A stretch of 64,000 bases of DNA from Telopea speciosissima. Taxonomy: Eukaryota > Streptophyta > Magnoliopsida > Proteales > Proteaceae. Shown one piece after another: positions 33,601 through 45,191 of this stretch (within the stretch, counting starts at the first letter, position 1; each line of letters opens with the position of its first letter). The stretch covers positions 9,362,001-9,426,000 of the forward strand of contig NC_057924.1 of NCBI RefSeq assembly GCF_018873765.1, written 5' to 3'. The notes under the pieces were generated by a model that saw nothing but the letters and a program-made list of their open reading frames with translations, did no database searches and was not told where the DNA came from. Both the position numbers and the translations under genes were made by a program.

Positions 33601-36600
33601 TCCAAACGTTGGTTCTGTTGAAAGGGAAGACTAGATTAGTGCCATGTGCATTGGGTGAGCAGCCAAACTCATTTAATGTGTGTGGCATTAGCAGTGTACT
33701 TCTTGAAATTGTGGGTGTTTTAAATATTGAAAAGAGATAGGTAGCTCTGAAAGCCCAAAGATGGCAATAACTCATATAAGTATTGCATGCTGAATTTCAA
33801 GTAATGGGTATCTGAATGCCATCCTCACTACTGTCGATATGAGTGTATATATCTGGCTTCGTAGGGTGTGAAAGTAGCGATTTATTTGTTTGTTTTGCCT
33901 TGCCAAATGGTTTCTCCGAAACAAATGAAGTTTTAGCTTGGGAGTGACCAGCATTTCTTTGAGATGTTTACTTGCAGTTGTTGTTTCACTACTAAGGGAG
34001 TATTAGATGAATAACCTTAAAAGATCTTGTGGGTTGTTTAATCTTACCTGTCTGACCTCTAAAGCTCATTTAATTGCAACCATCTTCGCTCTTAAGGTAT
34101 GAGCTACACTATTAGGGACGGTAAAGAAAAAAGCCAATTAATGTTTCCTGGGTCTCGCAGAGTTGTAGAGACCTCAGGCCTGCTAAGAATTAATCTTAAA
34201 GGAAGAAGATGAAGCTCTAAGATTCTTATATCTGAATGCTCGCTTGCTCAAGCTTCCTAGATGCCGATTTTACTGGAATTGCATCATATTAGGAAATCAT
34301 TGGAATATACATTTCACAGCTTGAAATCTTGGATAAAAGTCTTCCCACCATTTCTGAGCTTATTTTGCTCTGTTTAATCTACATCTTAGCACCTTTTCCA
34401 TTGCTATTTAGCATGTAACTTCATATCTGTGTTATATTTTCTGTCCATCTCCAAGGCTAGCACAATGTGGTTTTTGGCAGTTCTACAATCCATTTTGTCA
34501 TCCGAGTCTGATGTTAGACTACTCATTGCCAATGAAATGAGTCTTCTTTTAACCTACAACTAGGTCATGTAAAGAACTTGCTCTAATCATCGCTGTTCAC
34601 ATATGCTGATACTATTGGTTTCATCCGCAAATAACAATGAACTGACAAAGAACAAAATCTGCTAGGGGACTGGGAGCAGCAGCGATGTGGTGCTGCATGC
34701 ATGGCTGGATCTGGGGATTATAGTGGGTCCCATTGTGAACTGATAGAACTTACTGTAGTCATTGCTGTTCAAATTGCATGAAATATGCTGATACTTTATT
34801 GGTTTCATCCGCAAATAATATTGAACTGACAAAGAACAAAATCTTCTAGGATGTCTTTGGTATCAATTCTTGAAAACCATTCTTGCTTTTCCTCAAAAAG
34901 AGATTTTAGAATGGTTTCTGAGTTGGAAAGAAATGGTTTGGCTACATGAGAAAAAGAGAAGTAATACCCTTTCCCTCAACCGTGCCAAAAAGATAAAAAA
35001 GAAGAAGAAATATTCCTATCTAACATATTCTAACATATCCATGATAGAAATCCTAATCTGATGGTGTTGAGAACCATGCTAAAGATGGTTGCTTGACTCG
35101 ACTAAAATGTTCCTAAGACCAAAAGAAACTCAAACACTACATGTGGCGATAAAGATGGTTCAGCCAGGAGAGAAAGTGACTCAAACAAGGCCAAAGACAA
35201 AGATACTCATGTGGGGAGTGACTGACTCAGACACTACACGCAGGATGCAGTCGCTGCCTGAGAGAGAGAGAGAAGGGGGAAGAAGGGACAGAGAGATTTG
35301 TAGAGACAAATAGGGCATGGGAAGCCGTGAATTGCCTGTATACGGTGGGATACCTGTGCATACTGTCATTATTTTCTAAATTTCTTCACTACTTGCATGG
35401 ACATCTCACTGAGAATTGCACCAATAGTTCGAACATTATGGTTAAGTATTTTTCCTGATGCTTAAAACATCTGTATTGTGACTTACTAAGAAATTGGCTA
35501 GCAGAGATGTCTCTCCCATGTCATGCTGTTGTAATCTAATTGCTTCAATTTATCTATATATTTATTTTGTTATGTCGGTTGGTTATCTCGCACTTAACAC
35601 TGATATTCTTCTTGTTTTGCAGGGTAGCGACAGTTGTTTGGATGACTGTGTCAACCATCTGATCTGCCCCTGTTGCACATTATGCCAGGTTTTTATCTGT
35701 CTCATACATCTCTTTTTTTTGTTTAGTAAGGATCTGTCTCATACATCTCAACTTAAATAAAAATGGAGGATCTGTCTTATACATCTCAACTTAAGTAATA
35801 ATGGGAATTGGGGATCCTGCAGGATGGAATTGTCTTTTTTGTTTGATTGGTAGGCCCTAAGGAGAGTTGAACTTATGACCTCTTTATGGTGAGGTGTTGG
35901 TCCTTGCCAGCTAAGCTACCTCTTGGGGTAAAAATAAAATTCTTTTTCGTGGACAGCAGGGTTTGAACTTGCACAGCCTACATGATTTCTACTCATGCCT
36001 GATAACCACTCTGGAACGTCCACTCATACAGAATGGAATGACAGAGTACAACTTATTACCTCTTTATTGTGAGGTGTTTGGACTTACCAACTGAGGTACC
36101 CCTGGAGTAAAAATAAAATTCTTTTTCGTGGACGGCAGGATTCGAACCTGCGCAGGCAGAGCCCACATGATTTCTAGTCATGCCCGATAACCACTCCGGC
36201 ACGTCCACTTATACAGGATGGAATGACAAAGAGTTGAACTTATTACCTCTTTATTGTGAGGTGTTGGTCCTTGCCATCTGAGTTACCCCTTGTAAAAATA
36301 AAATTCTTTATCGTGGATGGCAGGATTCAAACCTGTGCGGGCAGAGCCCACATGATTTCTAGTCATGCCCGATAACCACTCTGGCACGTCCACTTATACA
36401 GGCTGGAATTGTCATTGTCAATTTTGAATAGAAATGATGGAGCTTTCCTTTAGATAGAAAATAATCTGACATTCCTTTTTTTTTTTTTTTTTTTTTTTCT
36501 GGGAACAGGAGTCCAGAACATTAGAGATCAACAACGTTCAAGATGGCATCTGGCGAGGCCGAGGTGACACTATATGCATTGGCAGCTATGGCGAAGGGAG

Positions 36601-36751
36601 CAAAGGCTTCTTTGAGCTGCGGCAGCCTCCTCTAATCCCAACCAAATCCCCCGACCTCTGCAGCATGCAGAAAGCGACAAATGGTAGGGATCACTCGTGG
36701 ATACCTGATGCCAGCCATTCCGAGCCACTGGTTTCTGAATCGCAAGAGTAA
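30617..36751 (+). CDS. PLAC8-family membrane protein, complete right copy, five exons
   Basis: Exons 30617-30882, 31494-31557, 32178-32342, 35623-35688 and 36509-36751 join in frame (804 nt, 267 aa) with GT-AG introns. Residues 1-75 are acidic and contain LDFDMLCATVALQTQ and VQRMWEGEVLDCF. Residues 88-92 form A-CCPC and lead into YRFGKNMGRAGFG. Two hydrophobic spans follow at about 112-131 and 135-154. FFRTQIRKQFHIRG and the cysteine block CPCCTLCQ (180-187) lead to ESRTLEINNVQDG and a Gly-rich GRGDTICIGSYGEG segment. This is the PLAC8 (DUF614) architecture of a plant subfamily with Arabidopsis members such as At1g63830; a membrane role is inferred and the molecular function is unknown. A second in-frame ATG at 30620 could also start. 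Introns 3 (3.28 kb) and 4 hold SINE and tRNA-like repeats. Confidence 0.92.
32343..35622 (+). other. Intron 3 of the right PLAC8 gene
   Basis: The duplicated segment becomes visible from about 32757 in this intron. Bases about 32990-33657 have no counterpart in the left copy. A 209-codon open frame on the minus strand (33146-33775) crosses a proline/lysine low-complexity start, has no family match and is not kept in the left copy. A GT-rich/G-run stretch is at 33230-33250. Confidence 0.6.
32717..32854 (-). mobile_element. Au-like SINE, full length
   Basis: On the minus strand: 'ccattgtgaccaagtgatca', B box GGGTTCGAGTC, the body around GCAGGG/CAAGGGTAAGGCTGC, then the end CACTGGGTACACC followed by a T run (A run at about 32718-32725 on +). 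The left copy is truncated by the window start. Confidence 0.8.
35949..36023 (-). pseudogene. tRNA-Ser-like pseudogene
   Basis: Variable-arm region shortened and several stem mismatches. The anticodon loop region reads AGTAGAAATC rather than CTAGAAATC on the minus strand. Confidence 0.7.
36127..36208 (-). tRNA. tRNA-Ser(AGA), structurally intact
   Basis: 82 nt. The acceptor stem GTGGACG/CGTCCAC is fully paired, the anticodon stem CATGA/TCATG encloses loop CTAGAAA (anticodon AGA), the variable arm is long, and the T arm is GCAGG-TTCGAAT-CCTGC. It differs from the gene at 43451 only in the variable arm (GCTCTGCCTGC against GCTTTGCCCGC). It lies antisense in PLAC8 intron 4; whether RNA polymerase III uses it is unknown. 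Confidence 0.8.
36312..36393 (-). tRNA. tRNA-Ser(AGA)-like copy with acceptor and D-arm changes
   Basis: Anticodon arm intact. The acceptor 3' strand reads CATCCAC against GTGGACG (one mismatch), the T loop reads TTTGAAT and the D stem has one change. Possibly a decaying gene. Confidence 0.55.
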
Positions 36752-37934
36752 CTATGTGCTATATCTCTCATACAGTGCCCCATTTCCATTGCAAGGGTGG
36801 AATGGAAGTAATAGGTTTTTAGTGTGTATACTGTTACTTTATGGCCTTCGCCACAAATTCTGGCTGGAAGGCAAAACTTTGTTGTCGATCTAATAGACTG
36901 GAGAAAATTTTAGCTGCTCCATGCTGCTTGGGTTGGTTGTAATGCCCAATCTGGGCCAGAATTTGTTACAGAACTTGAGAATTGTTGCCCTGACTGGCCT
37001 GATGATCGATCTTCCATCATTTAGTTAGGTGGAGTGAAATTATACAAACGTGAAGGGTGAAGTGACCCTTTTAACCTGTGTATATGCTACTACCCCAGTG
37101 TATGGTTTCATGATTCAGGGGATGGAACTGTTAACACGATATTATTTATCTCTCTTTTCTTTTTCAAAGAAAATGTCATTCCTTCTCATTTATTAATTTT
37201 GACAGTCAAGATTTCTTATAGTGTTATATGGGGAGGGTATTAAATGAATTAGGCTCTGAAATTGGACATGTGGTTAATCCATGTCATGTACTATCTACTT
37301 CAAGGGTTTATCCAGTGTACTAGGCTCCTTCCACTGCGGGATCTAGGGAGGGTCATTATGTATGCAGTCCTAATACTGTTTAGGAGAGGCTGATTCTTGA
37401 GATTCGAACCTGTAACTACTTGATCCGTTGCACCAAGGTACACCCTTATATACGATCTAATTAATAATTAAAATTGCCACATAATCATTCCATGTCGCCA
37501 ATAAGGATGAGCAAGATGTGTGACACTACCTAAGAGGAAATGAATTTAATGGAAGAGATGGATTAGTGATTGGGGTGGACAATTGGATATAGGTGTGGTT
37601 GGATGGGCTGGGAGAGCAACCTGTGGCCCTAAGCCTTTCTGAGGTCCAAGAAACAAAGCCCAGGTCCAACCCAACTTGACTCTGATTTCGCTTGACCAGC
37701 CCCAAGGCAAGGGAGAGTTTAAAATTTGAAGCCCACAGTGGGGCTTAGCTTGTGGTCTTCATATCATTTTGAGAGATTATTTTCCCATTAATGGTTTTAA
37801 CATATGTTATCAAAACAATACTTGAACTTTACCAAAAAAAATCAAAACAGTACTTGAACAACAGTGCCCTCATATGATTTGCTTTAATTTAATCCGGTTC
37901 GACCCTTGTTGCCCTTTACATACTTGTCTTTTTA
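36752..37934. other. 3' flank of right PLAC8 gene
   Basis: Likely 3' UTR to about 37060, then intergenic sequence with the Au-like SINE at 37311-37445. A local repeat of 'caaaacagtacttgaac' is at about 37808-37860. Confidence 0.5.
37311..37445 (-). mobile_element. Old Au-like SINE (mate of 3758-3890)
   Basis: Same landmarks as the left copy, slightly better preserved, including 'ccagtgtac' at the 3' end and the tRNA-like B box complement 'gattcgaacc'. Confidence 0.7.
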
Positions 37935-38140
37935 TTTTTATTTTTTTGGTAAGAGAAATTTTATTAAGGATAACATGAGAAACTCATGACTGAGATAAAC
38001 AAAGATCTTGGAACCATAGATCGGAAATAGGCCACACCATCGTACACGTCACCGATAGGGCCCTCCTTGCCAGGGAGTTAGCCAAGCTGTTAATCTCCTT
38101 TGGAACATAAGTATTATATCTGTGCTTAAAACCCGTACTA
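37935..38140 (-). mobile_element. LINE RNase H tail (mate of 4357-4600)
   Basis: Same minus-strand coding remnant and poly(A)-derived T run as in the left copy. The + strand 72-codon frame over the adjacent segment (38122-38340) ends at a TAG where the left copy has TGG. Confidence 0.7.
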
Positions 38141-39147
38141 ATTTAAAACTTTGTGAATGTAGTGTAGCTTGGACGGCCGCCTACACTATCGAACTATGGA
38201 TCGCCACTGTCAAACCAACATTCAAGATCATTGACCGAGCGTCGGGAGACGTTGTCGAGGAAAGGTTCATAAATTGGATGTGGGGTAGATTTATGGACTG
38301 TGGTAGATTCGTCGATTACCCACCTTATGTTAGCGAGTAGACGGAAGCAAGTAGGAGAAGATACCCGAGACCCGCTTTTGAGGATGATCCCGTTGTATGT
38401 ATGTGTGAAGACTGCGTAGAAGAGAGGGGACTATTCCCGGCACTGTCTCTGGATGCGTGAGGTGAATTACTATTCACATATCTTATATTTTAATATGAAT
38501 AGTGAATGTATGAGTAAATACGATTACCTTAGTTATGAGGCATAGCCATCCCACTTACATTAAATTGAAACCTAAAACCTTTGGGCCTTTCTCCTTTAAA
38601 ACCCAGAATCTAGACCATCGGCCTAAGTGGGTCAAAAGGCCCAATGACTTAGAATAGGACCTTAGGCTAAGGCTCAGCCAAACAAGCCCCAACTAATTGG
38701 ACCTAAGAACCTAGGACACAACCAAACATGCCCTAGTGGCCATATGGAGCAAATAAGGCTAAGACCACTATTCACTCCACATTTTAGAATCCCCAAATCG
38801 ATTTGAGAAGAGAGAAAGAAGGGAAGAAGGAGGGAACCACCTTAGCTCACCTTGCCTTGGTGAGTTCATCTTCCTTATTTTGATCCCTTCCCCTCCATCT
38901 ATTTTCTTGGATTTGAATGTAGATGATGTCCTACCATTAATGGTGTCCCACCAACCTACATGGGAGAACCATTAATGGAAGGTTTTAATGTTCTTTTGAA
39001 AGGTTAAATGAACCTATGATGTCCTTGTTTTCATTCTCATTTAAGGATCAAGACCATTATTGCACCTAGACTAAGAATAAGTAAACTTAGGGTTTTTTCT
39101 TTAGAATTGTTGGGATTCTTCCTTGGCTATGTACTAACCCACCTATG

Positions 39148-41273
39148 TGGACTTTAATAGAGTCCATCTACCTCTGGGAACATCCCCACATACTCACCCT
39201 CTCATATCTTGCTTGAGAATCCATGAAAACGTTAGGGTTTGTAAACCCAAAAGGGCGTCGTGCCTTAACCCTTGTATGGAGGTGGTCCTCATGGCTAGGA
39301 AACCCCATAAGACCTTGGGGTATGCCTCCTTTGAACCAAAACCCTGGCTTCAAAACAAATCTCGGAATGGTGAAGACAACAGGAGTGGCAGAAGGATAGG
39401 CAGGAAGCCTCCTGGGTTGTTCCTGCCGGTGGGGACCTACTGTTCCTGTCGATGGGCACTACCAAGGGACTGACAGGAAACCTCCTGGGTTGTTCCTGCC
39501 GGTGGGGACCTATTGTTCCTACCGATGGCTACTGCCAAAGGACCGGGAGGAGGACAGGAAGAAAGCCCCAAGGCTTGTTCCTGCCCGTGGGATTTATTGT
39601 TCCTACCGGTCACCTGTTTTGGGAGGCTTGAACCCTTTTTGGGTCCTCTTTCTCTTGGGGGCTTAAATGACAACTAATCCTAGGTAGGTATGCGTGTCTA
39701 GTGCACTCGATTACTCACGGGCATGTGCCGGCACCTAGAGATTCGGATTGTGAATCGGATAATCGGACAACTACCCAAGGTGAGGAAATCAGACACTTGA
39801 TCTTGTTTTGGAATGTTTTACACAATTGCTACGTGAATTGCCCTACATGCATGTACTTGATTTATTGATATGAAGCTATTAGGGATGATGATTATATTGT
39901 TAATGATATTATGTAAAACTGTTCATGTTGAATGTAGATGCTTAGGTTGTATATTTATTTTTTATCTTCAATGATGATGAGATTATGAACGAGAACATGG
40001 TTGTGTGTTGAGAATGTGATTGAACGATGAGACTGATAGGTGTGTTGAGAATGAGAATGTAAATGTGATTGAATGATGAGACATGCATGTGTGTTGAGAA
40101 TAGGTATGGTTATGAGTTGGAATATGGAAATGACTAATGGTTGTGAGATGAGTGAGATTGATAGGACCCAAGCATCGTAAGTGTGCGCCGGACTTGGGAT
40201 CGGTAATTAAACTAATTGTATGTGTACGTGTAAGCTAGAGAGTGTGAAAGGATAGCGACGCCGATATAGGAACTATGGACTCGACCTCTGGCCTATGTGT
40301 GTACATCGCCTATTATGCATTTAGATGTTGCTGGCTAGGATGACACTACACTCAATGCTACGACCCTTGCCAATAGTGGTTTATGTGTTGGATAATCCTC
40401 CATGGGAAAACCAGCGATCCCTATATAAGTACTGAAAACGGCGATTCCGATGTAGGACCGAAACCGTGGCAGTGGGATTAACTGTGAGGGTTCACTGGGT
40501 AAACAAGCAATTTCGATATAGGACCGAGACCGGCAGACTCCCTATGCAACTCAGGTTTGATATCGCCGGATAGGCCATCCATGTGTGAGAGGTGGAGGGC
40601 CGGGGATGCTACCTACGGTGTTGCAGCAGCACTAGACCAGACTTATAATGTGATGTTAGGTGAAAAAGTTATTAATGCATCATAGTATTTGTCATTCATA
40701 CATGTTGTGCTTGCTTGTATGGTTTGATTTGCTCATTGGAGCTCATTCCTCGAGGATACCTCTTTTTAGATGGTGATGCAAGTACGATGGAACTGGGTGG
40801 CTCAGATTATGTGGTACCTGAGGATGGTAGTGGAGACTGGTGGACTCCTAAGGTAGAGGAGCATGGGTCAGATTGCTACTGCGAAGCGTGTTACCAGGGA
40901 GAGTAGCGATGTTGGACCGAGTGGCCTTATTTTGGAACTGATATTATTCTTTTTGATTCCTGTCATGAATGATGTATTATTTGGATATTATGTAATACAT
41001 AAGTCCTGATGGGAATGAATGACAACTTACGATAACTTGGTGTGATAGAATGGAACCTTCGATAAACTGCCACAGTTAATGTATCTATTATATAACATAG
41101 CTTCCACTACTTCGAGTATTGTTAGTATATATTTCAACTTATCCTCTTGATCTATCATGTGTGGTGTGGTTGAGTTAGCTTAAATATTGCATTAGTGATC
41201 CTGGTGAGAATGTGTAGCGTAGATGTATGCTCCAGTCACGTGTCCCTGTGGTACAGGAATTGAGGCGTGACAA
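39148..41273 (+). mobile_element. Probable LTR-type retroelement remnant
   Basis: The segment starts where duplicate homology ends. It is not coding, is full of short internal repeats, and ends 'gaggcgtgaca', like the LTR ends of plant Ty3/gypsy Del/Tekay elements. The 63-codon acidic frame at 40715-40906 has no family. I cannot see a matching start or target duplication, so a solo LTR is only one possibility. Confidence 0.4.
39401..39640 (+). repeat. Tandem repeat of 74-81 bp units, three copies
   Basis: Units start 'caggaagcctcctgg' (39401), 'caggaaacctcctgg' (39474) and 'caggaagaaagcccc' (39555). Each contains 'gttcctgccggtgggg' or a close form and 'ttgttcctaccg'. Confidence 0.85.
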
Positions 41274-42865
41274 TAAGTGACAATACAACTAGCAAAATAG
41301 TTTGACAGATGCATGATATCCTCCAAAATAGATTTCAGATATGGAATATCTAAAATCTATAGTGTTTGAAACATTCACACACCATCCTAGGGTTTTTGTG
41401 AACCCTATAGGGTTTTAGTATGTTCTCCAAAAACCCCTCCCAATACCCCCCGCATGCATCTGAACCTGTTGCGGTAAATGGATTTACATTGGTAATTAAA
41501 TCAATAAAATATGTTAAGATCATAAAGGGTAAATTGATATAAATTCATCATATCGACTATATATATTATATTTTTTATATGGTCTTGCCATGGTATCCTA
41601 CAACATTTTTTTTGCAGGTAAATGGTTACTATCTATCATATACTAACAACTGTGAACCGTGGACCCTATTTTTAGGTATTTATAGAGTTATAGTCCGTAT
41701 TGGTTGTCTGAAACCTTGGGTTTACATGTTTGGTTGTTCTTCCCATTGTTAGTAAAAATGCGTTTAAAATTTCGTTCTTGTTTTGTAACGTTTTAAACAT
41801 ATTTTGTTGTATGTCTTTCAAATAAATGGAAAAAAGAAAAAACACATATTTTTGTCTTCCACATTTTACACATGTGTTAAATGTGTTCGTGTTCATTAAA
41901 AAAAAACGTCACGTTTATCCTACGTAGGGATCAACAAAAATTGCTTCATTAAGAAGTGAGGTTCCCAATTCAAAATGTACTTCATGCTAATGTCAGTTCC
42001 TGAGACTTCTAAGTGAGGTTCCCAAATCAAAACGGTTACTACAATTGTAATAGCAGTATATTAATAAAATTTTCATTTAATAAGTAAGATAACAAGGGGG
42101 GGGGGGGGGGAACCCCCTAAAGAAGCAGATCACGTGTATAGAATATAAACCGATAAAGGAGCATAAGACTCGTACTTTCATTTCATACGTGTTCTAATTA
42201 AATTATAATTATATCGAATCAGTTGCTTATGCTGAAACAATTCCCTATGCAAAAACTACAATCCCTTTCATTCCATATTTATCCCTTATTATTATTTTTC
42301 TTGAAACTTATAATGATTGTGGAATATATATGCATTAATGTTGGATGTTATAGTTGTTTTAAATATTAGATGCATGAATTCACGTAATAAATAATCTCTC
42401 AATTTATATCAGTATACTACCATTTTTTTGGTCCCGTTGTTTTAAAAACTACGCATTTAAAATTCATACCGACTCTTTTTTTATTGTACTGCTCGACGTT
42501 TTGCTCCGTTTAAAACCCGTACCATAAGTCTCCGTTTTTTGCTAACCATGATCCTTCCACCTAACAATTCGAGCTTTTGGGTTGAAATCAAACATGGTAA
42601 TAGAGATCATAGTTCTTGTTCTTCCCCCATGCTTCTTTCTACGTGTTTGGTCTAGTCTTGTATAACATAAGTATTGGGATTGGCTGAGATTTATTGGGGT
42701 TCCACGCCGAAGGCAGAAATAATGATCCCACATTGGATGTGAATAGCCACATATAGAGATTTATAACTACTTAGGGATCACCTCCTTAATTTCTAGCTTT
42801 TAAGGATAAGTTCTACCAAGTCATGGACTTATTGAATCCTATATTGTGTTTTGGCCTTGTATACA
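41274..42865. other. AT-rich intergenic stretch, no gene seen
   Basis: Contains a G run at 42097-42109 and scattered AT-rich sequence. No recognisable gene or complete element. Confidence 0.5.
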
Positions 42866-42873
42866 CCCACAAC

Positions 42874-43353
42874 CATGGTTCGTAATCTTGGATCAGATTG
42901 GTATCGATCGAGGCCGATCCTGAGATTAGACCAGTATAGCAAGGTTCGACTAGATCGTTCCCTGGATCAACCAACTCGGTTGGATCGGCCAATCCGACTA
43001 AATATTTTTTAATTTTTTTAAATGTTTTTAAGTTTTTTTCTTTTATTTTTTATATTAACTTGACCGATACTGACCGAACCAACCGATCTAATCCAGATAA
43101 TATCGGTCGATCCAATCTCGAGATCACAACACCCACCAACTCTTGTCGATACATAACCCGATCCATAAAAAACGATTTTGGGGGGGTTTTTTACCGATCC
43201 AATCCCGAGATCACAACACCCATCAACTCTGGCCAATACATGACCCGATCCATAAAAAAACGATTTTGGGGGTTTTTTTACCGATTCGATCCCGATCCAG
43301 AAATGTTTTGGTCATAACCGATACTGAGTCCGATACCTGGATTTTGAACCTTG
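42874..43353. mobile_element. hAT-like MITE, 8-bp target duplication
   Basis: It is flanked by the perfect repeat CCCACAAC (42866-42873 and 43354-43361). Ends CATGGTTCGTAATC and the reverse complement CAAGGTTCAAAATCC are inverted repeats. The interior is rich in 'ccgatcc' motifs and holds a 75-80 bp direct repeat ('cccgagatcacaacaccc' region at about 43118 and 43202). Confidence 0.8.
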
Positions 43354-43450
43354 CCCACAACTACATGCATAGCACCTTAATAAGAGAATTGTGCGTTCGA
43401 TTTCTGAGATTAATTGACTTTTACAAAAACAATGATGAATACAATATGAA

Positions 43451-43532
43451 GTGGACGTGCCGGAGTGGTTATCGGGCATGACTAGAAATCATGTGGGCTT
43501 TGCCCGCGCAGGTTCGAATCCTGCCGTCCACG
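43451..43532 (+). tRNA. tRNA-Ser(AGA)
   Basis: 82 nt with acceptor GTGGACG/CGTCCAC, anticodon stem CATGA/TCATG, loop CTAGAAA (anticodon AGA), a 14-nt variable region TGGGCTTTGCCCGC and T arm GCAGG-TTCGAAT-CCTGC, followed by discriminator G. It reads serine UCU (and UCC/UCA by inosine). The A box and B box are intact. There is no strong T run directly behind it. This is the best tRNA gene in the window. Confidence 0.9.
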
Positions 43533-43639
43533 GATTTAATTTTGAATGCTATTCCCATATTTTTGGGTGTTGTGATGATTGGAAAGGAAATAGGAATTTT
43601 AGCTGACAAAAGGTTTTCTTCTGTTTTTTTGGTAAAAAA

Positions 43640-43862
43640 AAGTGCAGTAGTAGTCTCTTGAAGGGGACATGAGACTCCGCCTCAGGAAGCGAGGTCTCGT
43701 GATCAAACCTTTGCTGCTGCATAATTTCTTAAGGCCTCCCGCTTGAGGCTCACTAGGGCCCAGAAGCTCTTGATTTGTGCATGGTGCGGGGGTCATGTAT
43801 GAGCCCAGGGGGGGATTTAGTCGGCCTAAGGCCGGATACCCCTCCTGTCTCCAAAAAAAAAA
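43640..43862 (+). mobile_element. tRNA-derived SINE-like element with poly(A)
   Basis: A head with a B-box-like 'gtgatcaaacc' is followed by a GC-rich body (about 43760-43850) and a terminal A run at 43852-43863. It interrupts the local tRNA-Ser duplication between the two copies. Confidence 0.5.
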
Positions 43863-43925
43863 AATTTGTTGTTTTTATCGTTCAAAAATTCAAAATCGAC
43901 CTAGAATTCATTTTAAGAATATGAA

Positions 43926-44015
43926 GTGGATTTGCCGGAGTGGTTATTGGGCATGACTGCATGACTAGAAATCATATGGGCTTTTCCCACTTAGGTTCGA
44001 ATCCTGCCCTCTATG
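43926..44015 (+). pseudogene. tRNA-Ser pseudogene with 8-nt duplication
   Basis: Copy of the 43451 gene including 5' flank ('atgaagtgga'). The motif GCATGACT before the anticodon stem is doubled, and acceptor and variable arms carry mismatches, so it cannot fold normally. Confidence 0.8.
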
Positions 44016-44116
44016 AATTTAAATTTAAATGCTTTACCAATTTTTTAAGTTCTTATTTTTTATTTATATTTGCAAAGTAGCTGAGAAAAAGTGTAGCAGT
44101 AGTCTCTTAGGTTGCG

Positions 44117-44197
44117 TTTGGTATGCATTCTAGGTCGATATTCTATTTACAAATGATAAAAAATAGTTATTTTTATCTTCCAAGAATGCATATCAAA
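44117..44197. mobile_element. Small MITE with TTTGGTATGCAT ends
   Basis: Palindromic: 'tttggtatgcattct' at the left, 'agaatgcatatcaaa' at the right, centre 'gataaaaaatagttattttt'. Same family as 9241-11720 (split) and 56650-56722. Confidence 0.65.
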
Positions 44198-44402
44198 TAT
44201 AGACTAAATATGCTGCGGTTTAGTCATTAATTTACTCATTAATCTGAATCTTAAATCTATACTTAATTCTGTACATGGCTTTTGTACATTATGCCTTGCA
44301 TCTACTCCCAACTGTAGGAGTAGTGTACATCTCCGATATATGGTGGCTATGATCATATCGGTTCCCCTGTTCATCATTTAGTTATTAGGATGACCATGAG
44401 AG

Positions 44403-44598
44403 CATGGTTTGAGGTATTGGGGGTCTCAAATCGGTTGTATCGGCTGATCATATCAGTATTGGCAACCATCGATACAAATTTTAGCCGATCTCATATTTGA
44501 AGCAAAACAAGGGCAAAATTGTCCACTCCCAATTGATACATGCCGATTTAGATCAGTATCGGATCAGTCTAGACCGATACCATGAACTTAGACCATGC
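44403..44598. mobile_element. Degenerate hAT-like MITE candidate
   Basis: Ends CATGGTTTGAGG and reverse-complement CATGGTCTAAG are partly inverted; flanking octamers agree only partly. Interior like 42874-43353. Confidence 0.35.
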
Positions 44599-45146
44599 AT
44601 AGAAGAGGACTGCTGAGACAAAACTTGGAGGGGCCCAACCCCACATTCACCCATTTGACCCCACATGCCACGCCCTCCTCCCCTCTACTTTCTCATAGCC
44701 AGTTTTCTCCAGTGAATGGAGAGGATATATCCTTAGCTGGATGGCCCTTGCCGTTGTTACTAATCCATTACAATTGTTATAAATTGGCCGGTAAAGTTGG
44801 ATCTCTTCCACTTATAAACAATAGTGAAAGTAGCAATATGATTTTCATGCACAGCCGCATATAGTAGGGAGGGGTTACAATGTGTCAAATAGAAAAGGGG
44901 GCATTTGGGTCATTTTGACCCTTTATTGTGAGAAGAATGTATGAAAATTTTATCCGAAGCACGATCAAGTTTCTTTTCATCCACAATAAAGAAAGAACCT
45001 CTAAAGTCATAACATTTAAACGTTGGATTGGACTCGAAAAGGATACCTGACCGATACAAGTTTGGTGAACGGTATGAAAAAGAAGGACAAAAGGTATAAT
45101 TATCAAAATACACTCAAATATCAGTATCTTTGTGGGCAAAAACACC

Positions 45147-45191
<45 letters not shown>

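Larger units (their letters stand above)
35850..36400 (-). repeat. Tandem tRNA-like dimer array in intron 4 (right copy)
   Basis: Same three-unit arrangement as 2390-2945: tRNA-like heads near 35852-35935, 36040-36100 and 36228-36295, each followed by a tRNA-Ser-like copy on the minus strand. Confidence 0.75.
32757..39147. repeat. Right copy of the segmental duplication (mate 1-6942)
   Basis: Same order of features as the left copy. The left limit visible here is set by the window start on the other copy, not by a real break. Homology ends at 'ctatgtactaacccaccta'. Confidence 0.9.

Noticed and set aside
33146-33775. 209-codon minus-strand ORF in PLAC8 intron 3
   Set aside because: Antisense in an intron, no domain, and largely absent from the left duplicate.
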